NCBI GenBank assembly: GCA_041941305.1
Contig: JBGTQJ010000006.1
Coordinates: forward strand, 186,001 to 250,000
Direction: 5' to 3'
DNA from: JANSWP01 sp041941305
GTDB lineage: Bacteria > Bacteroidota > Bacteroidia > Chitinophagales > Saprospiraceae
Length of the DNA: 64,000 nt
Each line of letters starts with the position of its first letter. Positions within the stretch are counted from its first letter, which is position 1. Under the pieces are notes generated by a model. It did no database searches. It worked only from the letters and a program-made list of their open reading frames with translations, and was not told the DNA's origin. Positions 1 to 11,400 of this stretch are shown here, in pieces. A program made the position numbers and the translations under genes.

Positions 1-266
1 TTGTATTCAGATTTGTCGGGTGGATTGTAACCTCCAACTCCTTTCATTTTCGCAATCAGGAATCTATAATCCGGATTGGATTTAAGAACTACCTTTTCTC
101 TTATTGGTTCCCATGCTACTCTGCCAGGGGTTTTAAATGTTGGAATATGACCATCCCAACCGGCAATAGCCAACAGGCGGTTGAGCTCCCGGTCAGAAAT
201 CTGTACCCCGTCATAGAGGTGAGTGATTTCACAGGTCAAGGGTTTTTCTTGTATGGCAATCATCAT
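1..266 (-). CDS. Hypothetical protein, 5' part only (runs off window start)
   Basis: An open frame on the minus strand starts at an ATG-ATG pair (266-261) and stays open to base 1, so only about 88 N-terminal residues are visible. They read MMIAIQEKPLTCEITHLYDG, then a tract with RELNRLLAIAGWDGH, and end around GVGGYNPPDKSEY. There is no signal peptide or membrane segment, and I do not recognise the family. Amino-acid usage looks natural, and the upstream region (300-400) carries strong hairpins in the same orientation, which supports a real transcript. The neighbouring HTCS lies upstream of it on the same strand, with a terminator-like palindrome between them, so the two are probably separate units. 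Confidence 0.5.
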   Translation of the reverse strand, partial: MMIAIQEKPLTCEITHLYDGVQISDRELNRLLAIAGWDGHIPTFKTPGRVAWEPIREKVVLKSNPDYRFLIAKMKGVGGYNPPDKSEY

Positions 267-299
267 TTTCTAAGCTTTTATTATCTATAGTATTCCCCA

Positions 300-400
300 A
301 AAGCCCTTTCACAGGCCGGGTCTGTATCCTGAGACCCAGTCTTAATCCGCAAACGGACTTCGGCGGTTAGCTCACAGGGAATCAAATGAACGACCCGCAG
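300..400 (-). other. Structured 5' leader candidate upstream of the truncated gene
   Basis: This GC-richer tract lies 35-135 nt upstream of the start at 266. On the minus strand it can form a 6-bp stem GGGTCT/AGACCC (318-337) and a tight TCCG/CGGA hairpin (346-357), and it holds a repeated CCTGTGA. The composition contrasts with the AT-rich surroundings. I compared it by eye with cobalamin, SAM, TPP, glycine and c-di-GMP riboswitch cores and with RNase P, and none fits. It may be a cis-regulatory leader of unknown class, or simply a GC-rich spacer. Confidence 0.22.
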
Positions 401-608
401 TTGGAAGTTTTTCAGTGGTGAAAAAAATATTTCATACTTAAGTTTTCTTCAAGAGCATTTTTAAAATATAGTGCGGAGAAAATAAGATTTTGAACGAGAG
501 GGTAATTAAAAGTACAAGATTGACGAAGTCATTTTTTCTTTTGAGATCGTTGAATTAATAACCTAGTCCAATTTGTAGAAGTTATTATTTCAATACTCCT
601 TAAAAGGC

Positions 609-649
609 TAAAAAATGAGTACATAGCAGATTTAAGTGCTCATTTTTTT
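609..649. terminator. Bidirectional terminator-like hairpin in the 267-848 gap
   Basis: The inverted repeat AAAAAATGAGTAC (610-622) / GTGCTCATTTTTTT (636-649) has A and T runs on both sides, as in a factor-independent terminator readable in both directions. It lies about 200 bp past the stop of the minus-strand HTCS (849) and would separate that transcript from the gene at 1-266. Apart from this and the structured tract at 300-400, I see nothing in the 267-848 gap. Confidence 0.55.
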
Positions 650-848
650 GGTCCTTTAAAAGAACAAATTCTGTGAAGAATTTGCCGCCAAGCGGATGTG
701 GAGCTATGAGTCAAGATGTATATTTTAACAGCTTCTTATACAGAGACAATTTTTGCTTGGATTTAAAGAACAGCCCCTTCAACGATGCAAAGTTGAGCCA
801 AATTACAAATTAATGTTTTCACAAATGTTACCAATATTGTACTCTCTG

Positions 849-3800
849 TTACAATTCCGACGGCGTGACTCCAAACTCCTTTTTAAAAGTCCTCGAAAAA
901 TAGCTCACTGAAGAAAAACCCGTTTTGTAAGTAATCTCGGAAATATTCAACTCCCCTTCCAAAATCAATTCTCTTGCCCTTTCTAATCGATTTTTTTTGA
1001 CAAACTCCGTCACAGATGAATTTGTCAATGCTTTCAGTTTTCGATATAAATGTACTCGACTCATTCCAAATTGGCGACCGATGGCATCTCCTGTTAAATT
1101 GGGTTGGTCAATATTTTTGAGGATATATGCTTTCAATTCGGTGATAAATTTATCCTCTTTTTGGTAAGTTTCTCCACTATTTATTGGTAAGTGGATTGAA
1201 GAATTACTCTGATAACGTTGTTGAAGCAATTGTCGGACTTCAATCAATTTTTCAATTCGTAAGGCCAATTCCTGCGGACTAAAAGGTTTGGTCAAATAGG
1301 CATCCGCGCCTCTGTTTAAGCCTTCCAAACGACTTTCCATAGAGGCTTTTGCCGTCAAAAGAATAATCGGAACATGAGAAGTAGCCAGATTTCTTCTAAC
1401 TTCTTCGACCACCTCAAAGCCGTTTTTTCGAGGCATCATCACATCCGAAATAATCAAATCAGGTATGGTTGCCAATCCTTTTAAAACACCCTCTTCGCCA
1501 TTCACGGCTTCCGTGATATTGTATTTTGAGGTATCCAGACAATATTGAATGTATTCCCGAATTTCTTCATTGTCTTCAATGATGAGCAATTCTAATTTGC
1601 CTTCTTTTTCCAATTTTGGAACAGGAGTCGGTTCAGAAGTTTTTTCAATCACAGAAGTGGGAATGGAAAATTCAGGCACTTCCAATGCTTGCAAAATTTT
1701 CACCTTTTCATAATTCAAAACTGGCAAATAAATTTCGAAAGTCGTCCCATGATTCACTCGACTCGATACCCGAATTTCGCCGCCTTGCAATTCGACCAAT
1801 TCTTTGACCAATGCCAGTCCGATGCCCGTACCGCCTTGCGTTCTTTTTGAAGAATCATCCTCCTGAAAAAAGCGATTGAAAATTTTGTCCAATTGCTCCT
1901 TTTTAATGCCCAAGCCTGTGTCTTTGACATCTAATCGAATGGTTTCGCGGTCTTTGTGAACCGTTTTCATCAGGCTCATTTGAATGATCTTGTCTTTTGG
2001 AGTAAACTTTAGCGCATTGGACAAAAGATTATAGATAATTTTATCCCACTTGTCTTTATCAAAATGCGTTTCCCAAGTCTCCATATTCGATACAAATCGA
2101 AAGCGCAATCCTTTCTTTTCAATCATCGGTTCGAATCGTGCGGCTAATTCGCGGGAATAATTTACAATGTCGCCTTTGGTCACCTCTGTACTCATTCGAC
2201 CGCTTTCGAGTTTGGACAAATCCAACATTTGATTAATCAAATTCAAAAGATGTTTGGCATTATTCAAAACGCCGTTCATTCTTCTTTTAAAAATTTTGGG
2301 GGGCGGTTGATTTTCGATGACTTGTTCCAAAGGTCCGATAATTAACGTCAGGGGCGTTCGAAACTCGTGGGTGATGTTGGAAAAAAATCGGGTTTTGGCT
2401 TTGTCCAATGCTTTCAATTCCTCGGTTTGTTGTCGGATGGTTTGAGTTCTTTTTTTGACCTCCTTTTCCAGCCGTTCACGGTCTTTTTTCAGATTGATTT
2501 CCCGCCTCTTTATTAAGGCAAAAACCAAAATCACCAAAATTAAAAATGACGAAATCAAAAACCACGATTGCAAATAAGAGGGCTTGAGGACTCGAATTTT
2601 TAATACCAATTCCTGATTTGACCAGCCTTTTTTAATGTTTTGACCTTTTACATTTAAGGTATAATCGCCGTAAGGCAATTGATTGATGCGCAGGAAGTTC
2701 TCCTCGATGGTTCGCCAATTTTCATCATAGCCTTCAATTTGATAGGCATAACGGTGATTTTCAGTGTTGTCAAAATCCAACAGCGCAAATTCTATTTCAA
2801 AAAACTTATCATTAGGCTCAATGACCAATTCCTGGGATTCCAAGACTGATTTCGTCAAATCGGTCAAGTCGGCATCCCTTCCCCTGAGCAATCGGCAATT
2901 GGTAAAGACTATCGGCTTATCATATTCTGTATCCAAAGGGATATCATCTGGATGAAAAGTTATCAAACCACCCAAACCACCAAAATAAAGCGAACCGTCA
3001 GAAGCTTTGTAATGTGAGGTGGTATTGAATTCATTATGGGGCAAGCCGTCCTCCGTCGTATAAGTCTGTACTTCAAAAGTATGCTTGTCCATCTTCATCA
3101 ATCCTTTGTCGCTCGAAATCCAAAAGCGGTCATGGTTGTCTTCATATACAGCATAGAGGTGATCGTTGGAAAGTCCGTCACGAATGGTGAATTGTCTGCT
3201 TTTGAAAGTGGAAAAGTCGCTTTTTTCCGCTTCCCAGCGAATCAGCCCGCTGCCCAGCGAAGCCAACCAAAAAACGCCCGATTCATCTTCATAAATATGA
3301 CGGATATAGTCAAAAGGCAGTTGTCCGGAGGCTTTATCAAATCTTTGCAAAATGCCCTCTCGTTCGGTCATTCTGAAAATGCCGCCGCTGGTCGCCAACC
3401 AAATCCCCGACCGACTTTTGTGTAAGTGATAGATGTCTAGTGACTTTAGTTCTTCAAACTCATTGTATCGTTCAAAAGGAGTGATGATTTGCTTTTTCAA
3501 TTCCAAATAACTCAGCCCTCCTAAATGACCGACCAAATATCTGTCTTCAGTATCGGTTTCCAGAATCGAATAAGCATATTTCCCCGTTGAACCCGAATAA
3601 TTCAATTTTTGACGGGTTCTTAAATCCATTCCATGCCCCAACACCGGTTTTCCAAAGGCATACACACTTGTCCACAAAATGCTGTCCTTGTAAACAATAT
3701 CATAAGCACCCTTGAAATTGGGAATTTGAGTTAATACATCTGTGAGGGGATTCCACTTGTACACGTCATTGTTGATAAAATAAATATTGCCCGATTCATC

Positions 3801-4877
3801 TTCCGTGATGCCTCTGAAATCGGTGAATTCAGCATTGTCATGGATTAGCTTAAAGAAATTTTCTTTGATATTGATTTTTATCAAGCCGTTTGAAGTTGCC
3901 AGCCAAACCGACTCCTCCAACTCTACATGATAGTTCGCGAACGCATTTTTGATTTCCGACACAATTTCAATCATCCACTCTCCTTTTTCATTAAACAGGC
4001 ACAGGGTTTGGTCATAAAAAACATACCACCATCCGGTTTGCAGTGAAACGCTTTTTTGTACATTTTTGATTTTTTGGTTGTTCCTATAAAAGAAAAAGGG
4101 TGTCAGTTTAGATGAATTCAGGTCTAAAACCCAAATCTTGTTATCATTTGTCTCCATCCAAATCGAGTTCTCCTTTGAATCGGAAAAATGTTTAATCTGA
4201 AAAGGTAATTCCTGTTTGCTCAACACCTTTCCCTCTTTATCGAGTTCCGTAATCTGAAATCCGTCCGTCCATCAAAAATGCCCTTGTTTATCCACTTTGG
4301 TATGTATAATTTCAGGCGAAGTCTCTGCAACCTTTCCGAATTGATTATTTTGATACCGAAATATTGTTCCTTGCTTCGTAATGAGGTAAATAATATTTCT
4401 TGACCTGTCAGGGCACAGACTCCATAAATCATCTGGCTGAAAAGGTAGTTTGCCTTCAAAATAATTTTCAAGCGGGACGGCCTTTTCGGTTAGGGGTGAA
4501 AAAATATCAAACCCGGATTCGTTTTGATTTCGAATTTGTACCCAAATATTGCCTTCTGTATCTTCTGCCAAAACAGTAAACTTGGAAACTGATGTTCCAA
4601 TATTCAATCCGTTGTTCTCCCTGTTATACAGTTTAAAATGATAGCCGTCATAGCGATTGAGCCCGTGTTTGGTGCCTATCCAAATAAAACCCTTGCTATC
4701 CTGAAAAATGGCGGTAGTATATAAATTGGCGAGTCCGTCGTCTGTTGTAAAAGGCTTTACTTCAAAGAGATGTTGTTGTGAAAAAAGAAAGTTCCACAAT
4801 GAGTTTAAAAAGAAGATTATAATAATCAGGCGGTAATATCTCAATGGGTGTAGTTTTGTTATATCAAAAAAAAACAA
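849..4877 (-). pseudogene. Hybrid two-component sensor/regulator (HTCS) interrupted by an in-frame TGA
   Basis: Read through one stop, this is a full-length HTCS of about 1342 codons, close to the intact 1384-residue HTCS at 18299. In order: N-terminal membrane/signal segment (residues about 15-33); two-component-regulator propeller repeats (e.g. GFIWIGTKHGLNRYDGY); Y_Y_Y domain; a transmembrane helix (FLISSFLILVILVFALI); HisKA with the H-box FSNITHEFRTPLT; HATPase (NLLSNALKFTP, GTGIGLALVKEL); a receiver with LIISDVMMPRKNG; and an AraC-type HTH ending FKKEFGVTPSEL. A TGA at 4274-4272 (codon 202) interrupts the periplasmic propeller, and both halves are in the same frame (starts 4877 and 4226). 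Downstream coding looks undamaged, so this is a recent nonsense mutation, a sequencing error, or a site of readthrough or restart at 4226. No carbohydrate-utilisation genes flank it, so its ligand is unknown. Confidence 0.85.
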
Positions 4878-5139
4878 TTCTCGTAAGAATTCAAAAAGAT
4901 AAAAGGGTATATTTTTATTGATTTTGAATCATTTAATATTTCTCACGTAATGCTTTTTTTGGTTCTTTGACAAATTTCTTGATTTAGTTCTCTGATAACT
5001 GATGTTACGCGCAGCAAAATTTTAATTTTTTAAAGGAGATTTGGCGTTTTGCTAAATTTTTGGACGATGTCCACCCCTCAGTTCTAAATTAAATCTTACG
5101 CAAACGTGGCATGAAACTTCTGAAATCGTAATAATTTTT

Positions 5140-5258
5140 GAGAGAGTGAGCATTGGAAAATTCTTATTCAAGTTAGTAGTCAACTCAGAGTTGCCTCCTA
5201 ACAATACTATCAGATCTGTTCTTTCATTCTCACTCTCTCACATTCTATGGTACTGGCT
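5140..5258. repeat. Inverted-repeat element upstream of the SLC12-like gene (gap 4878-5384)
   Basis: In the 507-bp gap between the divergent HTCS and permease genes, an 11-bp inverted repeat GAGAGAGTGAG (5140-5150) / CTCACTCTCTC (5229-5239) is followed by ATTCTATGGTACTGGCT (5242-5258). The exact reverse complement of that 17-mer lies at 7736-7752, beyond the permease gene and next to another GAGA-type hairpin. The two copies therefore belong to one repeat family in inverted orientation. The rest of the gap is AT-rich, and I see no clear promoter or ORF in it. Confidence 0.5.
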
Positions 5259-5384
5259 TCGGTAGGTTGGGGTCAGGGCAAATTGTCAATGAAGGCTTTT
5301 TTAAAACACATTCCAGGAATGACAATGTGACCAATTGCCATTTCCTTGTCCTTTTAAAAATGCTTTTCAAAACTGAAACAGGTA

Positions 5385-7667
5385 ATGAAAATAAAAAATA
5401 CTACTTTAACGGATATTCCCATTGCTGCAAGGGACGTTTCTGAAACAAGCACAATATCCAAACCCAGGAAAAAAGCACATGCGCCCATCAAGTTCGGTAC
5501 TTTCCAAGGGGTCTTCACACCAACCGTTTTAACCATCCTGGGCGTGATCATGTACCTGCGTGGACCCTGGGTTGTGGGGAATGCAGGTGTGTTGGGTGCC
5601 ATTGGAATTATTACCTTGGCGACCGCCATTACCTTTTTTACGGCATTATCCATGTCTTCGATTGTGACGAATATTCGGATCAAGGCTGGAGGGGCATTTT
5701 CCATTATTTCGCAGTCTCTTGGCCTGGAGGCAGGTGGTGCTATTGGCATACCCTTGTACATAGCACAAGCATTTGCCGTGGCCATGTATGTATTTGGCTT
5801 TAGAGAAGGCTGGATGTGGATTTTTCCAGAGCATCCTGCCCTCTTAGTGGATTTAGGCACTTTTATCTTCATTTTCATCATAGCGAATATCAGTACCGAT
5901 TTTGCCTTTAAAATTCAATATTTGGTTTTGGCAATCATTGCTTTATCGCTGATTTCTATTGGAATGGGGTTTATCAATAATCCCATCAATACCGAAATTC
6001 AAATGTTTGGAGATTACAAAGGCTCGGTGGAAGATAATTTTAGTGGAGCCAATTTCTGGATCGTTTTTGCGGTTTACTTTCCTGCAGTGACGGGCATCAT
6101 GGCAGGAGCCAATATGTCGGGAGATTTGGAAAATCCTAGAGAGAACATTCCCATCGGGACTTTGGCGGCTGTGGGATTGAGTTATGTGATTTATATCGCG
6201 ATGGCAATCCTGGTTGCCTTTTTGGCGACCCCCCAGGAGCTTCTGGAAAATTACAATATCCTGATAGACAAGTCCTTTTTTGCACCGGTGGTATTGGCGG
6301 GTTTACTAGGGGCTACCTTTTCTTCTGCCTTGTCTTCACTGGTTGGCGCTCCCAGAATTTTACAGGCATTGGGGCAAAATAAAATTTTGGTTTACAATCA
6401 AAAAATTGCTGAAGTGGATAAAAGAGGTGAACCTAAATTCGCATTTTATTTTACCTGTATAGTGGTCATATTATCGCTTTTGATGCGGGATTTGAATGCC
6501 ATAGCGCCCCTTTTGACGATGTTTTTCCTCATCACCTATGCCATGATCAATGTCGTCGTTTTGGTGGAGCAGGGTTTGGGGCAAATCAGTTTTCGACCTA
6601 CTTTGAAAGTGCATATCATTGTGCCTTTGCTGGGAGCTATCGGCTGCTTTTTTGTGATGTTTATCATCAATGCTACTGTTGGAATGATTTCTATTGGTTT
6701 GGTTTTGGCGATGTATATCTATTTGACCAAACGAAAAAATTTGGACAATAAAGAAGGGGATACCCGAAGTGGTATGTTCAATGCACTGGCGGAATGGTCG
6801 GCAAAAGTAGTCAATAAGCTACCGGAAGCCAATGAACGCGCCTGGCAGCCCAATCTACTCGTTCCAGCCCAAAGTGTAAATGATGTGGTGCGCTCTTATA
6901 AGACTATATACAATCTGGCTCGCCCAAAAGGTTCTGTCAAAATATTGGGTTTTTCGGAAAATGGCGAAGGGAAAAAAATGACAAAACGCCTGCCAGAATT
7001 ATGCGATTACTTTATGGAACAAGCTATTTCTGCAAATTCTGCGATGGTCGAAAAGGTGGACTATCAAACTGGTGTACTGACTTCCATGCAGAGCCTGAAA
7101 GCATCTTTCTTTACACCCAATACTTTATTTCTTAGTCTTACTGACGAAACGGATAAAGACAAAGACATGTCGCTGTTTTTAGAAAAAGCCAAAGAATACG
7201 GCTTTGGAGCTTATCTTTTTGTGCCTTATAGAAAAGTTGGTTTGGGCTTGGAAAAAACCATCAATCTTTGGATCGACATTCGAAAAATCAATCGGGATTT
7301 GAAATTTACAGTAGAAGAGTTCAACTTAGGATTACTGACAGCTTACCTTCTAAAGCGAAACTGGAAAGCAAAGTTAAATATCATAGCTATCATGAAGGAC
7401 AGTAAAAATCCCGGTAGTGAAAAGGTGTCTGCTCAAGCCTTTATGAAAAAACTCATGACGCTTTCCAGAATGCCTAAAGATACTCAGATTCAGTATGTAA
7501 AAGCGGATTTAGCACAAGCTATTGAGGATATGCCTCATGCGGATTTAAATATTTTGACCTTGCCTGCAGATGCAATTGACATGAAGAAAATCAGGCAGCA
7601 ATCGGAGGCTTTTGAGACTTCATTGCTTTATACAATTGATAGTGGGTTGGAGAATGCATTGGCTTGA
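5385..7667 (+). CDS. SLC12-like cation-chloride cotransporter / APC-superfamily permease
   Basis: This 760-residue membrane transporter resembles the eukaryotic NKCC/KCC (SLC12) family. About 35 cytosolic residues precede a 12-helix core (roughly 45-445) and a cytosolic C-terminal domain (about 450-760). Diagnostic stretches include LGVIMYLRGPWVVGNAG, the GGAFSIISQSLG and AVAMYVFGFRE tract, FPAVTGIMAGANMSGDLENP and FSSALSSLVGAPRILQALGQ, which match conserved SLC12 segments almost word for word. The family couples Cl- to Na+ and/or K+, but which ions this one moves cannot be read from the sequence. The ATG at 5385 gives a sensible N-terminus, though no strong ribosome-binding site is visible, as is usual in Bacteroidota. 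It stands alone, flanked by inverted repeats, and a hairpin at 7749-7811 may terminate it. Confidence 0.9.
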   Translation: MKIKNTTLTDIPIAARDVSETSTISKPRKKAHAPIKFGTFQGVFTPTVLTILGVIMYLRGPWVVGNAGVLGAIGIITLATAITFFTALSMSSIVTNIRIKAGGAFSIISQSLGLEAGGAIGIPLYIAQAFAVAMYVFGFREGWMWIFPEHPALLVDLGTFIFIFIIANISTDFAFKIQYLVLAIIALSLISIGMGFINNPINTEIQMFGDYKGSVEDNFSGANFWIVFAVYFPAVTGIMAGANMSGDLENPRENIPIGTLAAVGLSYVIYIAMAILVAFLATPQELLENYNILIDKSFFAPVVLAGLLGATFSSALSSLVGAPRILQALGQNKILVYNQKIAEVDKRGEPKFAFYFTCIVVILSLLMRDLNAIAPLLTMFFLITYAMINVVVLVEQGLGQISFRPTLKVHIIVPLLGAIGCFFVMFIINATVGMISIGLVLAMYIYLTKRKNLDNKEGDTRSGMFNALAEWSAKVVNKLPEANERAWQPNLLVPAQSVNDVVRSYKTIYNLARPKGSVKILGFSENGEGKKMTKRLPELCDYFMEQAISANSAMVEKVDYQTGVLTSMQSLKASFFTPNTLFLSLTDETDKDKDMSLFLEKAKEYGFGAYLFVPYRKVGLGLEKTINLWIDIRKINRDLKFTVEEFNLGLLTAYLLKRNWKAKLNIIAIMKDSKNPGSEKVSAQAFMKKLMTLSRMPKDTQIQYVKADLAQAIEDMPHADLNILTLPADAIDMKKIRQQSEAFETSLLYTIDSGLENALA

Positions 7668-7735
7668 TTATCACTCATGTAAAGCATCGAAGAAGAGGCT
7701 ACTAGATTTATTATTGATGATTCCTAACTTGGCGC

Positions 7736-7811
7736 AGCCAGTACCATAGAATTTGAGAATTTGAGAATTTGAGAAAATACCTATGTTCACACTCTCAAAT
7801 TCTCAATTCTC
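7736..7811. repeat. Tandem-unit hairpin repeat downstream of the permease
   Basis: The tract starts with AGCCAGTACCATAGAAT (7736-7752), the exact reverse complement of 5242-5258. It continues as a left arm of three tandem 8-bp GAATTTGA-type units (7749-7774) and a right arm (7793-7811) that reads back the same units as TCTCAAATTCTC. The hairpin lies about 80 bp past the permease stop and could terminate transcription. Its arms are built of short tandem units, a design seen again at 21521, 24299, 41191 and 62869. Confidence 0.6.
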
Positions 7812-7908
7812 TTAAACTCCAAACTAAACAAGGCTTCCCAGGAATTTCTTGCCACCTTTGCGCAAAAAATAACTTGGAAGGAACTAAACGAAGAAATTTT
7901 AAGAAAAT

Positions 7909-8181
7909 ATGAAGTTTGTTGACCATTTTTCTTTCTTTTCAAAAACAATACTAGTTTTGAGCTTTTCATTTATCCATATTCAAATGATAGCCCAAACAGA
8001 AATTCCAGTCACCTCAAAATAAATTTTAAATATACTCTTAACTGAACCTGAAATTTTCACTGAATCTATAAGTATTACAGTTCTAAAGGACAAGTTGATG
8101 TCTTTCAAAACAGTCTCTTATAACAATGAGGCTGAATTATCCGACATCAAAATATTTCATAGAGATAGTTACAAGGGATAA
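7909..8181 (+). pseudogene. Decayed small secreted protein (in-frame TAA)
   Basis: An ATG at 7909 opens a 37-residue ORF with a clear signal peptide (MKFVDHFSFFSKTILVLSFS, then IHIQMIAQTEIPV) and stops at TAA 8020-8022. The same frame then stays open for 52 more codons to TAA 8179-8181, with natural composition (for example ESISITVLKDKLMSFKTVSY). The signal-peptide end QMIAQT plus IPV matches that of the metallohydrolase at 15802 (QMIAQTNIPV), and DNA identity there includes CAAATGATAGCCCAAACA in both places. A copy of that 5' end may have been pasted here and decayed. From 8182 to 8458 I see no further gene. Confidence 0.4.
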
Positions 8182-8458
8182 AATCATTTTTGACTATAAA
8201 ATCTTGATTTCTCATTAAAATTGTTTTAATAAGAAGATGATTTGAATAGTAGATATTTAGGTGATTATGAATTATGTGCTATTGTTATGTCGTTGAAATA
8301 ATCCTAAATAATTATGACTTTTTATTGACTGACACAAAAAATTGTTTTTGAATAGAAATTGCCTACCGACTACTTTTACTAAACAAATAAGCACCCAAAA
8401 GCCTTCAAATGACTCACCCGAAGTGAAGCTTTAAAAATAATAGGCTAATACACAATTA

Positions 8459-11400
8459 ATGAAAATTATAGTCCTTCTTCTATGCGTGACTTGCATAGGC
8501 CTGCCATTCTATGCTGAACTGCAAGCCCAATGTCCGCCTCCAAATTATCCTTGGCCGGCCAATTCTTCTTGTGCTGCAGCCCCAATTTTATGTGCCAACT
8601 TAAATGGGTATTGTAATACGCTTCCCAATGATACTGGAAATCAACCTTTTCCAGGTTGTGATCCTATTCATTCTTTAAACAATGATGAGTGGATAGCATT
8701 TATAGCAGGTTCCACGTCGATTACTATTGAAGTGATTCCTCAAAATTGTTATTTACAAGACCACGGATTGCAGGCAGGTATTTATGATGGTTGTAATGGA
8801 CCAATTATGGATGTCCAATGTGACTGTGCTGGCTCAGGAGATGCATTCTTGATGCAATCCGATAACTACATTATTGGAAATATTTATTGGATGGTTTTAG
8901 ATGGATGTGCTGGTGACATTTGTGACTATACCATCAATGTGATAACTGGTTCCACAATTGGAATGCCTCCTGACCCTCCAGGAAGCATTTCGGGTCCTAT
9001 TACAATATGCGAAAATGATATTTCCAACTATTCAATTAGTACTAGTTCTGGAGCTTCTCAATATACCTGGACTTTGGCACCTACCATAGGTACTTTGGAT
9101 TCAGATGGTTCAGAAAACGTAGAAATAACTTGGGATAATGGCTATGGAACTGCTGAATTATGTGTAACAGTCGAAAATGAGTGCCTCTCTAACAATAATA
9201 ATTCATGTATTACTATCTTGGTTTATCCAGAAGGCGAAGAAACTTTAAATGAAACGATTTGTGAAGGAAGTTGCTTCACTGTGGGCTCTACCTCTTACTG
9301 CTCAGCCGGAACTTATAATCATCACCTTTTAACAGAAATGGGATGTGATAGTAGCGTTATTTTGAACTTATCGATCTTGGATGTAACAGCCACTATTGAT
9401 GGAGACAATATGCTAAATTGTGTTGCTTCTAGCTTGATTTTAGATGGCAGTAGTTCTTCTCCAGCTGGGGTTACTTACAATTGGACAACTTCTGATGGAA
9501 TAATTTCTGGCTCTTTTACCTCTCCAACGATTACGGTAGAAGATGTAGGTACTTACTTTTTGGAGGTTTTTTATACTCAAAATGGGACTACTTGTTCTGA
9601 TATGACTTCCATCACTGTAACAGAAGATGTAACACCTCCCATCATCAATATTTTAGACCCTGGTGATTTGGATTGTAATTCCACAACAACTATTATCAAT
9701 GCCTCTGGGTCTATTCCACTAAATCTGCTACAATTCAATTGGACAGGTCCCTCTATTGTTAACGGAAATGGAACACCAATTATCACTGTGGATGCACCAG
9801 GGACTTATTCAGTCATAGTGAATGGTCAAAATAGTTGTACGGCAGAAGCATCTGTTACCGTAGAAGAAAATATAGCTTATCCAAATATTGAAATTCAGCC
9901 TCCACAACAAATTGATTGTAATACCACTACCATTGTGATAGATGCTAGTGGTTCAGACTCTGGGTCAAATCTAACTATTAACTGGACGGGCGGCAATATC
10001 ATAAGTGGTGCTAATACCTTAACTCCAACAGTTGATGAAGGAGGAATTTATACCTTAACAATTACCAATTCAGAGAATGGTTGTTCTAGCACTCAAAATG
10101 TTCAAGTGCAAGAAAATACAACTCTACCTACTGCAACTATTCAAAATACAGGACAATTAGATTGTATTACGAATATTTTAATCCTAAATGCTACGGGTTC
10201 AGGTAATGCTATTAGTAGCTATAATTGGTCAACTAGCAATGGAAATATTGTCAGTGGGCAAAATAGTTTAATGCCGACTATTGATGCGCCGGGTACTTAT
10301 ACAATTCAAGTTACTGATAATGATAATGGCTGCACGAATACAGCTTCTTTAACCGTTATTGAAGATACAACCTCTCCAACCCTGAACATAACACCTCCTG
10401 ACCTTCTAAATTGTAATAATCAATCCATCAATATTAATGGAAATGCTTCTGGGGGAAGTAATTTTGCCTTCAACTGGTCAACCACTGATGGGAATATTGT
10501 CTCTGGCGGAAACACTTTGAATCCAACGGTCAATCAACCTGGATTGTATCAATTAATTGTTACGAATAATGGCAATGGATGTACAACCGAAGAGAGTGTA
10601 ACTATTTTGGAAGATGTAACCCAACCTTCTATTTCCATTCTTCCTGCCGATGAAATTAATTGTTTTACTCCAATAATCACATTGGATGGTTCAGGGTCTT
10701 CTTCAGGAACAAACTTTTCGTACAATTGGTCAGGAAGTGGCATTGTCAATGGCTGGACATCCCAAAATCCAACTGTGAATGCAGGAGGTTTTTATACCCT
10801 GAATATTCTCAATTCGGAGAATGGTTGTACTGCTTCTGAAATGATTTTTGTCAATGAAAGTACAACACCTCCACCCGCCATGATTTCCGCACCAATCCAC
10901 TTGGACTGTTTGATGAAGGAAGTTCCATTATATGGAATGGGTTCTGGGAATCCAACTTCGAGCTTTCAATGGTCAGGGCCTGGCATTGTCAGTGGAGAAA
11001 ATACCTTAACTCCAACGGTAAATGCACCAGGTACTTACTCCATTTTTGTGAATGATTGGTTAAATGGTTGCTCAAATTGGGCTTCTGTACTCATTATCCA
11101 AGATACAATGCCGCCAATTGCTTCCGCAGGCAATGATCAGCTGATTGATTGTGACAGTGGCAATCAACTCACCTTAGATGGAACCAATTCAAGCAATGGA
11201 TTTAACTATGAAATCAATTGGACAACTCCGGACGGAAATATTGTATTTGGTGAAAGTTCCCTTAATCCTACTGTCGATCAGGATGGTGTTTATAATTTAT
11301 TGATAATCAATAACAATAATGGTTGTACAGCCGAAGATGAGGTAATTGTTCAGCAGGCTTTGGATTTGCCAGAGGTTAGCATTCTGCCTCCTAATCAAAT

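Noticed and set aside
300..400. Cobalamin riboswitch or RNase P RNA
   Set aside because: Only short chance matches (CCCGCAGTTGG, ACAGACCCGGCC); the conserved cores and required length are absent.
4272..4274. TGA as a selenocysteine codon
   Set aside because: It lies in a beta-propeller sensor loop, not a redox site; no SECIS-like hairpin was recognised, and Sec has no known role in HTCS proteins.
5354..5881. Long minus-strand ORF opposite the SLC12-like gene
   Set aside because: It is antisense to a strongly recognisable transporter and has no protein character of its own.
7787..7969. 60-codon minus-strand ORF downstream of the permease
   Set aside because: It overlaps the tandem-unit hairpin and the plus-strand remnant ORF and has low-complexity composition.
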